The notes under the pieces were generated by a model. The model did no database searches. It worked only from the letters and a program-made list of their open reading frames with translations, and had not been told where the DNA came from. The translations under genes and the position numbers were made by a program. DNA of 64,000 nt from Rhipicephalus microplus (Eukaryota > Arthropoda > Arachnida > Ixodida > Ixodidae): the NCBI RefSeq assembly GCF_043290135.1, contig NC_134704.1:14834001-14898000 (forward strand). The letters are read 5' to 3'. Below are positions 47,749 through 58,878 of the stretch, one piece after another (position 1 is the first letter of the stretch; each line of letters begins with the position of its first letter).

Positions 47749-48427
47749 GTATCTTGTAGACAATCGCTAAAACACATTCAACATAGCGCGTAGCGTGTTT
47801 CTTAGTGCATGCTTCTTTCTTAGGTCCTTCGCTGTTGACCCTGCGACATAGCTTAGCGAGCTTGCCGCACGCGCAGAACACAACTCTTACAAATGTTTTG
47901 CCAGCGACCTTCTTTAGCCTGTGGAAAACCTCGTGTACGTTGGGAATAACAGCACAGGCTGTTGCGGTACGAGCCACACTCAAAGAAAAGCCTTCTTCCT
48001 TTTACATCCACCCATTCTAAGCTAGTCAAGCGAAGCATTGCTTTTTCGTGCCTAAAGGCAGCTTGAACTCGCTCTTGTCACCACCAGATAGAATGCAGTT
48101 TTTCGCACCAAGTTCACTGCCTTCAACAAGCCGGCTTTCGTAATCCCCTGCTAACTTTCATTGCCGAGACTCTCCTAACATCACTAAGAGTGCCTGATAA
48201 GAGACAAACAACAGCCAACTCAACAAGCCTTATTCTAGCTCGGCTGTTGATTGAGGTTTCCCACAGGCTAAAGAAGGTTGCTGGAAAAATAGTTGTGTTC
48301 TGCGCACGCGGCAAGCTCGCTGGACTATGTCGCAGGGTCCACAGCGAAGGACCTAAGAAAGGAGCATGCACTAAAAAACACACTACGCGCTATGTTGAAT
48401 GTGTTTTAGCGATTGTTTAGAAGATAC
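47749..48427. mobile_element. Long-TIR foldback transposon with TA target duplication
   Basis: The left arm, starting gtatcttgtagacaatcgct and including gcgcgtagcgtgtttcttag and taggtccttcgctgt, is the inverse of the right arm ending at 48,427. Identity is about 90% over roughly 190 bp per side (47,749-47,945 and 48,245-48,427). TA flanks both sides (47,747-47,748 and 48,428-48,429). The 300-bp middle is non-coding. Long arms and a TA target suggest a mariner/Tc-type derivative. Confidence 0.8.
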
Positions 48428-48889
48428 TATAATTACTTGTGGGCGCTGTTACATCGCCTAAACAGGCCGATGCATGAATGATCGGTTAAGGGAGCACGCT
48501 TACTGTCTAAAAGGCTCCGCACCCAGCCAATTGGCGGACTATTGTAAAATGTGTGGCTGTCAGCCAATTCTTGACAAGGTTTTGGTCACGGGGCGATATA
48601 AAAATAAGTGCGAGCGATAGATTAGCGAGGCATCCCACATTGTGCTTCCTGTGTTAGCGTACCCTCAATTTTTCTTCACTGCTGTGAAATTAGTTATCTG
48701 GGGTCCACTGATATGTGACCGGTTCTAGCCCGTATGGCGCATGTATGCTTGTTGCGTGGTTATGCGCAGATCCTGCAGTTTCCTGTATATTGCAGTTGGT
48801 TTGCAAACTTTGGTTGTTATAGTTCAGCGCTCTGTCTCGTCTCTTCTATCTCCTCCTGTCGTTTGCGCTGATAAGCACGTCTCTTCATT
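48428..48889. other. Non-coding, with TATA-like sequence
   Basis: A TATA-like gcgatataaaaataag lies at about 48,592-48,607 and could be an LTR promoter remnant of the neighbouring gypsy element, but no matching LTR was found. Confidence 0.3.
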
Positions 48890-49101
48890 GATTGATATGT
48901 GGGGTTTAACGTCCCAAAACCACCATATGATTGTGGGAGATGTCGTAGTGGAGGGCTCCGGAAATTTCGACCACCTGGGGTTCTGTAACGTGCACCTAAA
49001 TCTGAGCACACGGGCCTACAACATTTCCGCCTCCATTGGAAATGCAGCCGCCGCAGCCGGGATTTGATCACGCGACCTGCGGGTCAGCAGCCGAGTAGAC
49101 T
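48890..49101 (-). repeat. 5'-truncated SINE, minus orientation, 10-bp target duplication
   Basis: The tail-to-B-box part is well preserved: gattgatatgtggggtttaa, ggagggctccggaaatttcg, and ctgcgggtcagcagccgagt at the head side. The first ~25 bp of the tRNA head are missing. The duplication tctcttcatt lies at 48,880-48,889 and 49,102-49,111. Confidence 0.88.
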
Positions 49102-49349
49102 TCTCTTCATTCTTCATCTACCACTGTCCATTACCTTTGAGTGCCTTTTGTGGGAGGTTGCTGTGGTGCAGAATAACAAACACCCTTTCTACGCGCTCTT
49201 TTGAGACGTATTTCTGCTCGACATAAATACTCTCTAAATGCTCTATGTGCGAAAAAAGGCGTATTTGGAGTGTCTTTCAAGCAGTTGCCGTTCCTTGCAA
49301 AGGTCGGGTTTTCAAGAAAGGAAACTCAAGCAAGCCAAATGACACGAGA

Positions 49350-49574
49350 GGTACTCAGCTGCTAACCCGCAGGTCGCGGCATCAAATCTCGGCTGCGGCG
49401 GCTGCATTTTCGATGGAGGCGGAAATGTTGTAGGCCCGTGTGCTCAGATTTGGGTGTACGTCAAAGAACCCCAGGTCGTCGAAATTTCCGAAGCCCTCCA
49501 CTACAGTGTCTCTCATAATCATATGGTGGTTTTGGCACGTTAAACCCCACTTGTCAATCAATCAATCAATCAAT
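49350..49574 (+). repeat. 5'-truncated SINE, imperfect 14-bp target duplication
   Basis: It starts ggtactcagctgctaacccg and ends cacttgtcaatcaatcaatc. The flanks caaatgacacgaga (49,336-49,349) and cgaatgacatgaga (49,575-49,588) differ at two positions. It is truncated at nearly the same place in the head as the copy at 48,890. Confidence 0.88.
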
Positions 49575-49959
49575 CGAATGACATGAGACAAAATTTAAAC
49601 TTGACAGTGGTATGATCAATTGGTTAAACGTATCATTTTTTACATACACTGTTTTTTACATATACATTCATTGCGTAATATATACTTCGGCAATCACAAA
49701 GTCTGCATGCTACTTTCATGAGTCTGCTGGTGACGTGGATCATGAATATATATTGCCAGGTTCCTTCCTCAAGCTTTCTTAACCCTGTGCAAATAGCCTA
49801 CCTTGGTCTAGGTGCATTGGGTTATAGTAGCGTTGTACGGCGTTTTTTTTTTTCTTGTATTCGGTCGTACAGTGCGTTGTTAATCAACGGCTTGCGTATC
49901 TTCTTCCTCGGAGGCTTTTTACGCTATACGCGATTCCCAACGCAAACCGCGCCTACAGC

Positions 49960-50300
49960 GTTCGAGAAGCTTAAGGGCTGCCGTAGATCATTTTGTTGCC
50001 ACGTCGTGAGCGTTTCAGATTATTCTGGAAACTACGTCGCCGCTAGCGATAAGGCTAGATTTTTCGATGGCGAGTGTATAAGTGCCGACACGCTTCGCCA
50101 CTTGTCAAGTTGATCGACGGCCGACGCTCTGCTCGCCGCTATCAGTGCCGGTGTCTTGGGGTAAGCTGACTTTCTTTTTACGTGGCCACAAGTTTGGCCC
50201 GAATAAACAGTTTATTATTCCACCTGCAGTATGCAGTCTGCTCCATTTGTTCACGTCACGACCCCGTGTCAATTTTGGTGAAAGCCGTAAGAAAAAAAGG
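49960..50300 (+). repeat. LTR-like fragment followed by a primer-site-like sequence
   Basis: A TATA-like gtgtataagtgcc occurs near 50,074 and an aataaacagtttatt polyadenylation-type signal near 50,202-50,216. At 50,270-50,290 gtgtcaattttggtgaaagcc resembles the LTR end and ttttggtg primer-site border of tick gypsy elements. No second LTR or coding region is attached, so it may be a solo LTR or fragment. Confidence 0.35.
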
Positions 50301-50506
50301 GGCAAACCAGTTTGGCGCCGGGAATGTGCACACGTGGTACATATATTAATTAAAATATCGACCTTCGAATTTTCGTGTCTCATTCGCACCGTAATTTTAT
50401 CATTTACTTTTGATTAGATCCAACATTATCTGTCACAACGTATGCGTGAAAGCAAGTTTTTTCTAGCCCAGAGCTTGGGCGGCACACTTCTAGTATCGAG
50501 GAAGAA

Positions 50507-50536
50507 CCACGACCTCCTCTATAAAGGAGGTCGTGG
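50507..50536. repeat. Perfect 12-bp hairpin upstream of CD164
   Basis: ccacgacctcct (50,507-50,518) pairs perfectly with aggaggtcgtgg (50,525-50,536) across a 6-nt loop. Confidence 0.85.
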
Positions 50537-50665
50537 GAAGAACATACACGAGAGAGGAGGCGGGTGAATAGACATGCATACGAGGTTCCGCGCTCAAACT
50601 CCATGGAAACGCTTTGGTAAAACCAGTAAAATCTTGGCGGGTAAAACACCTTAATCCTACGTCAG

Positions 50666-50704
50666 TGTAGAGTAACTGTAAATGGTCCCTACAGTTACTC
50701 TACA
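50666..50704. repeat. Perfect 15-bp hairpin upstream of CD164
   Basis: tgtagagtaactgta (50,666-50,680) pairs perfectly with tacagttactctaca (50,690-50,704) across a 9-nt loop. It ends about 250 bp before the CD164 start codon. Confidence 0.88.
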
Positions 50705-50952
50705 TAAGTTTCATCTAGGGCCCTTACATCAGTGCTGCTCAGAGCGCCACACTAGTGCAGCGCCCTACTGTGTGCAGTCAGTGTATAGCCTATGCGTGCG
50801 CCGCTATTCGTCTCTACTACGCACGCACGTCAACACGGACACAGCGGCGTGTGATAACCGCAAGACGGCTGCTCGCATTCCGCACCTACAAAGTTTACTT
50901 TGCCCCATTACGTGTCCAAGACTTCATCCTTGCACATCAAGTGCCGCACAAA

Positions 50953-52260
50953 ATGAAGCTGCTAGCTCGCGGATTGCTGCTTTGTGGGCTATGGGCTGTC
51001 GCGCGTTGCAATGACCCTAACACGAGTAAGTACACGATACGTCATATACCCCAAATTCACGTTATCTCTTTCTATTCGGCCTTGCGTCCCTCTGAGCAGC
51101 GATCATGTATCTAACAGTGTCATTTTATAAAGTGGCAGAATAATTTGTACGCGCAAGGCAAGTGTTTCCCATTGGTGCAGTTGAATGACCGCCTCGTAGA
51201 CAGGGACGTTGTACTACGTTCTGCGGCGTAATGCCTTTCAGCTGGCACTCGCCGGCCTCGCAAGGCGAGACGCCCCCCTTATGCGATCAGATGTTGCTGC
51301 CGCTGGTTGAAAGCTCTAATTTTACATGTCCTATTCAACGTAGAATGTGCATTTGATCAGTCCGCTTGTGCTAGAAGCGCCATTTAGATTATTGCGATGG
51401 GAACCGGAAAGTCTCCTCCAAACATTTGAAAACTATGCTTGCGATTTACCAGCTTTTCTTTTTTTTTATTCTTGGCTTTGCTTAGATAAACCAGACGCAC
51501 TATCCCCACGTTTCATTGGCAATTAAGTTTTGAAGGGTATCGCCAGCAGCGGTCACTTGCCTGAGCCATGCATGTGTGTAGCTTTTCGCGCATTCAATGC
51601 GTGCTGGTGAAAAAAAAAAACTACATATTATTTCAGCCACAGGAAAACACGTCATGCACTAATAAATGCACAAGCATAAAAGCTGTCATCGAACCCGTAT
51701 ATTTTCCCAGTTAAAAATTTTCACCAAATGGTAAAAATTTTGTTAGATACAACAAAGGCTCAGTGTAATTGATTTTTATTAGCACTGAGGTGCTGTTGGA
51801 GCTGCGTATATTTTATGGGGAGGCCTATTATTTAATGTAGCCGCATTTCTTGCCATGCCTTGCTGTTCTAGGCTTCTTTTAAAATGAGCGTTATCCTTTT
51901 TCAGCCACAACTGTACCACCAACAACAGCTCCAACGTCGACTACGACAAGTGCGCCATCACCACCGCCCGTAACTGTGCCATCACCTAATACAACAACAT
52001 CTTCCACTACTGTGCCCACTTCAACGTCAACACCCAATGTCACCAGCACGCCATTGCCTACTACAGTGCCGACCCCAAATGTCACCACGGTGCAACCTAC
52101 AACAACCATGTCGCCAACTGTAGTGCCTCCTCCAGAGAGGCATTTTGACACGTTGAGCTTTCTCGGTGGTATTATTCTCACCTTGGGATGCCTTGCCATC
52201 TGCTATGTCGGATTCAAGTTTTACAAAGCACGTACAGAGCGCAACTACCATACACTTTAG
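50953..52260 (+). CDS. CD164: CD164/endolyn-type sialomucin (two coding exons)
   Basis: A small type I membrane mucin of the CD164/MGC-24/endolyn family (Drosophila visgun), which acts at the cell surface and in endosomes/lysosomes. Coding exons are 50,953-51,025 and 51,905-52,260 (GT-AG, phase 1), giving 142 residues. Residues 1-19 are a signal peptide (hydrophobic LLLCGLWAV, ending near ARC). Residues 24-101 are almost pure Thr/Pro/Ser/Val with four Asn-X-Thr sequons, as in a heavily O-glycosylated stalk. Residues 107-131 are a transmembrane helix beginning TLSFLGGIIL. The cytosolic tail KARTERNYHTL ends in the family's signature ERNYHTL, whose Tyr-X-X-hydrophobic motif directs lysosomal sorting. 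The vertebrate cysteine-rich segment between mucin domains is absent. The ATG precedes a good signal peptide and is the natural start. Confidence 0.88.
51026..51904 (+). other. CD164 intron 1
   Basis: An 879-bp GT-AG intron (gtaagt ... ttttcag) without recognised repeats; it contains an A run near 51,611-51,620. Confidence 0.85.
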
Positions 52261-52944
52261 AGCAGTACTTGGTGATGCCTCACAGATCTACAATACAATC
52301 TACTGCGTTGATAGCGAAAACTGGTTCAGCTGTAATTTTCATGAAGTGCAACATCGTGGGGCTGTTAATATGCAGGCCATCTCAAGGTGGATGTGTCTGC
52401 AGTGTCATAAAGTTGGTGCATGTTTCAGTGCTGAAACGGTAGGTAACTTGTTTTCTTGCTAGGAAAGCATAGCACTTCTGTAGTTGCAGGGCCGATGAGC
52501 ATTATCACAGTATCACATTGGCACGTAGAATCGCTTCACCGCGCTTTTGGGCTACGGTTTGGTGTCTGCACTAGATTGTATTCTAGACCAACGTATGAAA
52601 GGCGGATTCTGTGATTTGCTGTAGACATAGATTGGCCGGTGACAGCATCTTTTAATCGACCCTGTGCAACCTGTTTCATTTCCTCATGCAAACACTCTTG
52701 AAAAATGTCCGTGCCATTTTCAATCTGTACATTAGGCAGCTTAAAAAATAGTGTATGTATGATCAGACAACACAGCCCGTGTGCATATGGTGGCCACTCC
52801 TTCACACATGCAATAATTTTCTATGGTAAGCTCTAGGCAAAGCATTGTATTAGTAAAAGTGGCTGCCAGCTGGCATAATTTTTTGTGTACTAATTGCCAT
52901 GCTATTTGAAAAATAGCTCACAGAAAGAGTTTTATATCTGTTTT

Positions 52945-53388
52945 AAACTATAGAGATTCCTAAAATTAACCAGAGGGGACTCGGGCGCTGCGATTGTTCA
53001 GCGACCATGGGAATTATGGGTAGTATATGGATTTACTTAGTCTTCGTACTTGGGGGCCTCGAATTGCTCTTGTGGCTTCGTTTATTGCAGCATTTGGGTT
53101 TTGTTTTGAAGAAAAGAACAAACTGATTTGAACTTCACCACCCGATTTGAATTTGTGAGCCTAAAAGATTCAGGTGTTGAAGCGTAACTGACAAACTATT
53201 GCCGATTGTTGTTTTGTGACAAAACAGCTTCAAGCCATGCGAAGCCAAAGGGAACGTAAAATACGAAGATTAGGCAAATCTATGTACTACCCATAATTCC
53301 CATGCTCGCTGAAGCGCCATGTATTTCAACTCCCATAGACACTAGCACCAGAGTTCTCTCTAGTGTATAATAGGAAACTCTATGGTTT
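52945..53388. mobile_element. MITE with long terminal inverted repeats
   Basis: The left end aaactatagagattcctaaa through tcagcgaccatgggaattat and gggtagtatatggatttact is repeated in reverse at the right end (aaaccatagagtttcctatt ... tcagcgagcatgggaattat ... gggtagtacatagatttgcc). The arms are about 115 bp at roughly 75-85% identity. The interior is non-coding. The element sits in the region that may be the CD164 3' UTR. Confidence 0.75.
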
Positions 53389-55516
53389 AAACTTCAAGAC
53401 ACAGAGGAGACATAAGTAGTGCCCTTCATTAATTTTTATTGTCTTTGCACCTGTCTCTGTGATGTGAATGTGTGAGGCATTTGGCCTACAATGTTTCCAT
53501 TCGGCATGTAACTTAAGTAATTTAGGTTTTCCTTGGATGGTAGCATGTGAGTATGTAAAATTTGTAAATGTGCACCATACATGGTTGTTTTGAGGGCGCG
53601 AAACCGCGTTGCATCGCGGCATGAGTGGGATGTGGGGGAGCGCGGTACGGTGTCTGGGTTAGTGCTGGCATAGCTCTGAGAAAGGCAATTGCCCCCTTTG
53701 CACCCCACCCCCTGCTGATGCCCATGGCACCATAAGAAAACTTTGACAGCTGTTTTGTATCAAATTGAAGGGATCAGCTATAGTGATACAGCAGAGGGCA
53801 TACATGAATAATTTTGTCTTGTGTGGGAAGATAATCTTATATGATGATGTAGCAGTTGTGGGAAGAGCTTAACATACTGAAGTCAATGGCATTGAAGGAG
53901 ATCGTTACCACATTGAGTGAACTGTGCTTCATAGAAGAATTAAATCCCGAATGGGCAGAGTGTGCTTGACATGTATCTCAAGTGAGATGTGCTAGCATCA
54001 ACGCTGGTCTCCACTCTGCTATCTAGGCCACCACTTTCAATTCATCTGTTTCTAGACCGAATTTTGAGCACTACGGCATAAGTTTTCTACCAATTTAGCC
54101 AAGCATGCAGTGTTACAAATGCTATGGAGCACTGCTTTCAAAACTGGCATTGCAGAATAGATATTTTTGTCCCCTTCATTTTTAAGGCAAAACCACTTAG
54201 CTTTTGATTTGCATTATATTGTGAATTTATTTGCATTATATTGTGGAATGAGTAGGCTTGAAGCCTCTGGTAGGCCTGAAAGGAAATGCATTGGAGCAAC
54301 TATCCTCAGGTCACAAAGTTCTAGATCAAACTTGTTTGTTTTATATTACATGTGGATAGCATATTGTAACTGCCTTTTTCTTTAATGCCGCATGGTGTGT
54401 GGCTGCACCTATAAATAATGTTATTTTTAGCACTGTTGCCTCTGCAATCCTGAGGAATGTGGGGCTATTATTATGGGGATTGTAGAGCCACTATTAGCAG
54501 CCAAGATTTATGAATGCGAATGCACTGCATCGCCCAGCATGTCAATGCCGTCCACTTGGCTCATGGTGGGGTAGGGTGCACTGTTACAGGATGCACGAGG
54601 CGAAAAAATTCACGTGCCACTGGGTTACCTTTGTGGCCACCACAACTCAAGCCCGTGCCTCATTTGTGAATTACTTTAGATTGAAATGGATGTAGATGTA
54701 TACTTATGATGGCAGAAATTACTCTAAAGCATTCTTTTGTCTGTCTACTTTTGTTGACTCCATAGCTAAGTGGGCTGCTTAATTTCTTTAAAGCTAGCTT
54801 TTGTGCAACATTTTATTCTGTGGTCTGTATATTATCCTGGGACTGTACCGTCTTGGCAACTGTATATTTCCTCAGTACTTAACACAGCCTATGCTTCATA
54901 AGAAAACGTTCATTTTTTTTTATGAGAGATAAGCTTTTGAGAGTGATGCATATCATTGTATTGCTCATCATGCTATTGTGGTGAAGCTTGTCAAGTGATA
55001 GTGTGTGTTACTTTACAGTCGTAAACCTGCTATTGTAAATACGTGTACAGATATGCAGATGCAGTTTACGCAACTGTGTGTTATCAGTGCATCACAAGCA
55101 GCAGAATTATCACTGAAACCGCCCTGCTTCAGATTGTGTGGTCTTATATAAATAAGCTCTTGGACGTACTTTTGGTGCACTTCTTTTCGCTACGGTGCTT
55201 AGCATTTTCTGTTGTTGCTTTCAGCGCTGCTAGGTTCAAGCTTTCTTTTGTTGAGTGAACCAGGGGTTTTAGTTCTTCAATATCAGAAATTGTCATAAGG
55301 TTGCTTGACAATATGCAAGTTATTTTTAGCTTTATCCAAGTGACTGTTTTACCTTATGTGATTGTTGTTGTTTAATGCTTTGGTAGCAGTTGACGAAAGA
55401 CTTGTCAAACGTGTTCATTTGATACAATGTTGTACTTAGTACTCTTGTTCCTTTTGGTGTGGTGTTTATATACTTTAAAAGATTGAGGGTTGTTGGCCTC
55501 TACCGATTTTGATGTA

Positions 55517-55561
55517 AATAAACATGCTATAAGTGCAGTTTATTTTGAAAGAGATAATAAA
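55517..55561 (+). terminator. Candidate CD164 polyadenylation signals
   Basis: Two AATAAA hexamers (55,517 and 55,556) lie 39 bp apart in AT-rich sequence, with T-rich DNA after the second. The assignment to CD164 rests on strand and the absence of another gene between. Confidence 0.4.
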
Positions 55562-55644
55562 ATTCACTCTTTTCTTATTCTGCCTTGTGGAGTCCTTTCA
55601 ATGCAATGCTGCAGTGCCATAACGCACTGCCTAGCGGATAAAAA

Positions 55645-55890
55645 AAAAATGGCAGCATATCCACGGAGTGAATGATGGAGAGTGGGGCGAAGCATTCGTC
55701 CGTCTGTGTGACCGTCCATGCGTCTGTTTGTGCGCCCGTCCCTGCGTTCTTTCATGCATCCATCCATGCATCTGTTTGTGTGTCCATTCGTTCATCTATT
55801 CAACACTCCAAGTCCCACCATCTCGCATCTTTTTATCATATATTCCCCATATAGAAGCACCGCCATCCAGCGGACATTCGAAGGACTAAA
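55645..55890 (-). repeat. Dispersed GGAC-array repeat, second copy, inverted
   Basis: The + strand shows gcatatccacggagtgaatg, then gagtggggcgaagc, a degenerate cgtccgt/catccatg array (55,698-55,802), then caacactccaagtcccacca and tctcgcatc. These are the landmarks of the copy at 23,976-24,330 in opposite orientation. Confidence 0.7.
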
Positions 55891-56600
55891 CGAGAGGTGG
55901 CACACGCACACTTTCTTATGGCCTGCGCTTTGGGTCCACTTCCCACCTTTAACCACCTCGAGTTCATGGTATATTCTAGTTCACTGTATTCATGGCACTG
56001 CGACCAAACGCTCGCTAAACCTTTCGAAAACCAAGGAGGTTACGCCCAGCGAGTATAACGTAGCAACCTTTCCCTGTCAGATAGGGCTCAATTTACATGC
56101 CAATGGCTGCTAATGAGAAATGAGAGACAGGAGAATTCGGCTTTTACTTTCTTACAGCTTGCGCTTCGTATCTACTTCTCATTTTTAACCACCTTGAGTT
56201 CATTCATGGTATATACAAGTTCATTGTATTCATGGCACTGCGGCTCAACGCTCGCTAAACCTTTCTAAAGCTAAGGAGGTTACACCTAGCGAGTATAATG
56301 TAGCATCCCTTTCTTGTCCGATAGTGCTCAATGTACATGCCAATGGCTGCTAATGGGGATCGCAGCGTGCGCGTTGACTAAAAGCCGAATGCTCATGTCT
56401 CTCATTCCCCATTAGCAGCCATTGGCATGTACATTGAGCACTATTTTTTATTGTTAAACAACGCACAGAAGAAATCTCTCACTGGCACCACCTTGGAGGT
56501 CAAGTGTTATACCTATTTGGGGTATGTGCCACTGGTGGTTACATACGAGGGACGCCCAAGCCATGCCATAAGGAGCTTCGCCCCTAAAAGCAATTATGAG
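55880..56600. repeat. Tandem duplication plus foldback complex
   Basis: About 220 bp at 55,890-56,112 (tttaaccacctcgagttcat, cactgcgaccaaacgctcgc, ccaatggctgctaatgag) recurs at about 56,130-56,356 with about 80-85% identity. The end of the second copy (about 56,318-56,356) is then inverted at 56,405-56,443. This gives a 38-bp near-perfect stem with a loop of about 48 nt. At 56,575-56,590 ataaggagcttcgcccct is the inverse of the gggcgaagctcct end phrase at 23,978, so an element boundary probably lies there. Confidence 0.65.
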
Positions 56601-57649
56601 GCAGGGTTGGTCTTAATGGAACACAATGCGCGTGGCTCTCACCCTGCAAAAGTGGGCAGAGTGGGGCCGGAATGCATGGGTCTAGCACGGGGGATGCGTG
56701 CGCGGCTGTTTTATGCGTGCCCGGAACGGCCAACATCGGTGAACTTGGGACAAGCCAGTGCGAGCCACGACCTCCTCTGAGATATGGTCACTGGATGGTA
56801 GACATACTTGACAACTAGTTTCATGAAATAAGTGCTTTCGAAAGCTATTGTACAATTGGACAAGAATTTTATTTAGTGGTGGCATTATGGAATCAGATTG
56901 TGTAGGATGAAAATTTCTCCATTTTTTGTATTGCTTCGAAAGGCAGTCTTTAGTTTCAATGTGAATTGCAGTCGCAGTGCATATTCATGAACGAACTTCT
57001 GGCTTGCATCCACACGTGTTGCTCATTAGATATGAGAAAAAAAAAAATTAGTGATGGCTGACGTATCTCTCTTCTATAGATGAGGGAGATCTATAGCCAC
57101 CATTGCTGTTCTGTGACCCTGTTGCCCAAGCATGAGATATCTGTTTCTTGATTCAAGAATAGATTATAAATTTGTTCTTGAAAAGTCTACCGCACCTTCA
57201 AGTGTAGTTTAATTAGCTTATCTGAGCAGCTTATCCCTAGTCCCGCACGAAGAGCAAGGTGACGCCCTCCTCGCTGCAAAGATCACAATAAACGATGCAT
57301 GTGCTCAATCATTGCGAAGCTTGAGTGAGCCGAGGCATGACCAGAGATTTGACATGGCTGGTCTATGGTGGCGTAGCTGGTCACCTTCTGTATATTACAG
57401 TGGCCTTCGTATCTCCTTTCATGAAACTTGCATCATATCAAAGTGAGAAGCCATCGCGAATGCAACACGATGTATTTTCCCGCGTGTGTCTTATTTTTAC
57501 GTTTGGGCTGCTCATCACGCCAGAGCTTGCAGTTATCTCCAGTTGTCCAGTGAGATGTGTTCATATATGCCTCTATGCGCATGACACTCTTTTTTCAATG
57601 TGTGCGACTTATGTGTGCACCCAATTTTTCCATCTCAGAGGGTGTTGTT
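56601..57649. other. Non-coding, nothing recognised
   Basis: Spacer before the LINE remnant. It includes a short self-complementary tatagatgagggagatctata near 57,076. No gene is seen. Confidence 0.45.
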
Positions 57650-58273
57650 TGTGCTGGTGGAGAAAGGGGGATAGTATTGGGGCATTCATTTATAAAAGTG
57701 CAGACTGGCAAGGGGTCAAGCAGGAGTGCAAGAAACATTTATGGCTAAAAGGGAAAGTGGCAGAGCAAATGACACTGCTTGGTTTGGTGTATTTGTGGAC
57801 GGGAGCAAAGGTCAGAGAGGAAAACCAGGCAATGGTGGAGTGTATATCAAAGGACATTGAGGAATTAGGAGGAGAGTGCGAGATGATTATACTAGGAGAT
57901 ATGAATGCGCATATAGAAGATATAGATGGGTATACCAACCCAACAGACAAAATAATCATGGATATGTATGAAAGGCATGATTTTATCATTTGCAACAGTA
58001 CTGAGAAGTGTGAAAGGCAAATAACATGGGAGGTAGGAAGGCTGCAGTTGACGATAGATTACGCACTGATGTCACAGGATGTACAATAGGCTCAGGGGAA
58101 TGCACATAGATGAATGTGGCTCCAGATGTCTGGGTAGTGATCACAAACATATCAAGCTAAGTTTTGGAAGAGTGAAAGTAGGAAGGAGACATGACGAGCA
58201 ATTACAGGAAAATTTTTATTCAGAAAGGCAAATAGAAATAGCTACTAAACAAATTGAGAAAGAAATCACTTAG
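57650..58273 (+). pseudogene. LINE endonuclease (APE-type) remnant
   Basis: The frame ending at 58,089 contains SIGAFIYKSADWQGVKQECK, GLVYLWTG and the metal-site box IILGDMNAH (near 57,886-57,912), then TIDYALMS (near 58,052-58,075). The reading continues in the next frame with IDECGSRCLGSDHKHIKL, giving the catalytic Ser-Asp-His of the family. The N-terminal part with the first catalytic residues is missing. Confidence 0.82.
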
Positions 58274-58878
58274 GATAATAAAACAGTCTGGACATACAGG
58301 AATCTAATTAGACTGAGCTAGAGCTTGCTAAGGCACGTGACAAGTCACCATGGAAAAGAAGACACAAACCCAAGAGTTGGTGGGATGAGGAAGTTGAAAG
58401 AGCCATAGCAAAACGTCAGGAAGTCTCTAGCGAACACAGACATGCTAAGCAGCGGGGTGAACCGACAGATGATGTTGAAAAGAAAATGGAACATATTTCT
58501 AAGCTGTAGACAGGATGCATTCCTTCTGATCAATGAAAAGATTAGAAGGAAGGGGGCTCAGTGGCTGGCAGAAGTACATAAAAAGAATAGAAAGGCAGCT
58601 GCGAAATTTTGGAACCATCTAAACTCTCTAAGAAATGAGACGAGCCTAGACCAGAGGTTTATAACTACAGCTCAAGGTGCTAGGCTAGAAGGGGACGAAA
58701 TTATTGAATATATAAGATCAAGGGTGACAGAAAAATTTCAACAAGAAATGCCTTCTACACCACAATAGACAAGGATGAATCAAGTGGCGCAATAGCTCCA
58801 TTTTCACAACGAGAGTGAGAAAGGGCTGAGCAGAGGGTTCCTAGTAGTACATCAACAGGTCCAGATGGCATTCCAATT

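Larger units (their letters stand above)
52261..55640 (+). other. Probable long 3' untranslated region of CD164
   Basis: No second gene is seen. AATAAA occurs at 55,517-55,522 and 55,556-55,561, close together and followed by T-rich sequence, and could be the transcript end. An ATTAAA near 53,938 is an alternative. A MITE sits at 52,945-53,388. Transcript extent is inference. Confidence 0.4.
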
